A stretch of 64,000 nt of DNA from Conchiformibius sp. (GTDB taxonomy: Bacteria > Pseudomonadota > Gammaproteobacteria > Burkholderiales > Neisseriaceae): contig JASBYJ010000003.1 in the NCBI GenBank assembly GCA_029984035.1, forward strand, positions 1 to 64,000, written 5' to 3'. Of the stretch, positions 63,797 to 64,000 are shown one piece after another. The notes below the pieces were generated by a model. That model had not been told where the DNA came from, did no database searches, and saw only the letters and a list, made by a program, of their open reading frames with translations. The translations under genes were made by a program, and so were the position numbers. How positions within the stretch are numbered: position 1 is the first letter of the stretch; each line of letters starts with the position of its first letter.

Positions 63797-63825
63797 TTGA
63801 CAGAAATAAATGACAATAATAAAAT
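63797..63825 (+). promoter_or_regulatory. Near-consensus promoter of the GbsR-like gene
   Basis: TTGACA (63797-63802), exactly 17 bp, TAAAAT (63820-63825). Only 7 bp separate the -10 box from ATGATG, so the transcript would start at or next to the start codon. TGACA is repeated at 63798 and 63811, a possible operator. Confidence 0.7.
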
Positions 63826-63832
63826 CAACTGC

Positions 63833-64000
63833 ATGATGAAACTGAATCCTATTACCGAAAAATTCATCCTGCATTGGGGCGAAATGGGCACCAAGTGGGG
63901 CGTAAACCGTACTGTGGCGCAAATCCATGCTTTGCTGTATATCATCGGTATGCCTTTGCCCGCCGATGAAATTGCGGAAACCTTGGGTGTGGCGCGTTCG
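63833..64000 (+). CDS. GbsR/MarR-type transcriptional regulator, N-terminal part
   Basis: Fifty-six codons to the window edge. MKLNPITEKFILHWGEMGTKWGVNRTVAQIHALLYIIGMPLPADEIAETLGVARS matches the start of the GbsR family of winged-helix regulators (helices 1-3). Members control osmoprotectant or envelope genes; the target here is unknown. Two adjacent ATGs (63833 and 63836) are possible. No Shine-Dalgarno precedes them, in line with the promoter position. Confidence 0.8.
   Translation, partial: MMKLNPITEKFILHWGEMGTKWGVNRTVAQIHALLYIIGMPLPADEIAETLGVARS

Overview
This window comes from a member of the Neisseriaceae. The evidence is the genus-typical gene set (BirA-CoaX fusion, SspA-SspB with a tiny lipoprotein behind it, MetN without its regulatory domain, lipoprotein-type DsbC) and a very high density of DNA uptake sequences. 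The dominant uptake dialect is AGGCTGCCTGAA and its complement TTCAGGCAGCCT, the form described for Simonsiella and some Kingella-type oral genera, not the ATGCCGTCTGAA of N. meningitidis and N. gonorrhoeae. The genus is inferred from that dialect; the species cannot be fixed from this window. Most of the window is housekeeping chromosome with short operons. Paired, inverted uptake sequences often serve as the terminators between them.

Layout. 1-1839 (minus): the 5' part of a large RTX-type secreted protein preceded by a 334-aa lipoprotein, a FrpD/FrpC-like two-gene arrangement, followed by an AT-rich gene-free stretch with tandem inverted repeats. 2546-7576: putA, sspA, sspB and a small lipoprotein. 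7898-10947: a YafS-like methyltransferase, a five-repeat CRISPR-like array (36-bp repeats, 30-31-bp spacers) whose degenerate end forms the methyltransferase start site, then mltD. 10980-18537: hemB, a spermidine-synthase-like gene, rlmJ, tig, rpoH, fis and a DMT permease. 18635-22149: an AT-rich membrane protein of unknown role, purH, a repeat-rich gap and a DUF1543 gene. 22651-25541 (minus): zupT followed by rpsP-rimM-trmD-rplS. 25646-32523: rsmA, an orphan amino-acid ABC ATPase, murJ, a hemolysin-III-like gene, radA and the coupled luxS-mtnN pair. 32708-36211: a zinc alcohol dehydrogenase and lptF-lptG. 36762-41032: a complete MFS/HlyD/outer-membrane efflux operon.

41033-50090: small lipoprotein, MITE-like repeats, a MurU-like nucleotidyltransferase, a SPOR-like protein, birA-coaX, ybaN-like, osmC-like, a frameshifted SMR transporter, lpdA and dsbC. 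50641-55320: rpsA-ihfB (minus), then metN-metI behind a structured leader with an intrinsic terminator, and dksA. 56062-60506: an overlapping run pqiA, rmlC, a family-25 glycosyltransferase and gmhB, then a Roadblock/LC7 protein and grpE. 60638-64000: a Correia-like 104-bp element, trpB, dcd, kptA and the start of a GbsR/MarR-type regulator with a leaderless-looking promoter.

Functional themes are envelope biogenesis (MurJ, LptFG, MltD, GmhB, glycosyltransferase, PqiA), methionine and SAM recycling (MetNI, LuxS, MtnN), stress regulation (RpoH, SspAB, DksA, GrpE, Fis, IHF) and export or defence (efflux operon, RTX module, CRISPR-like array). No rRNA, tRNA, intact insertion sequence or prophage was seen. 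No cas gene is present in the window.
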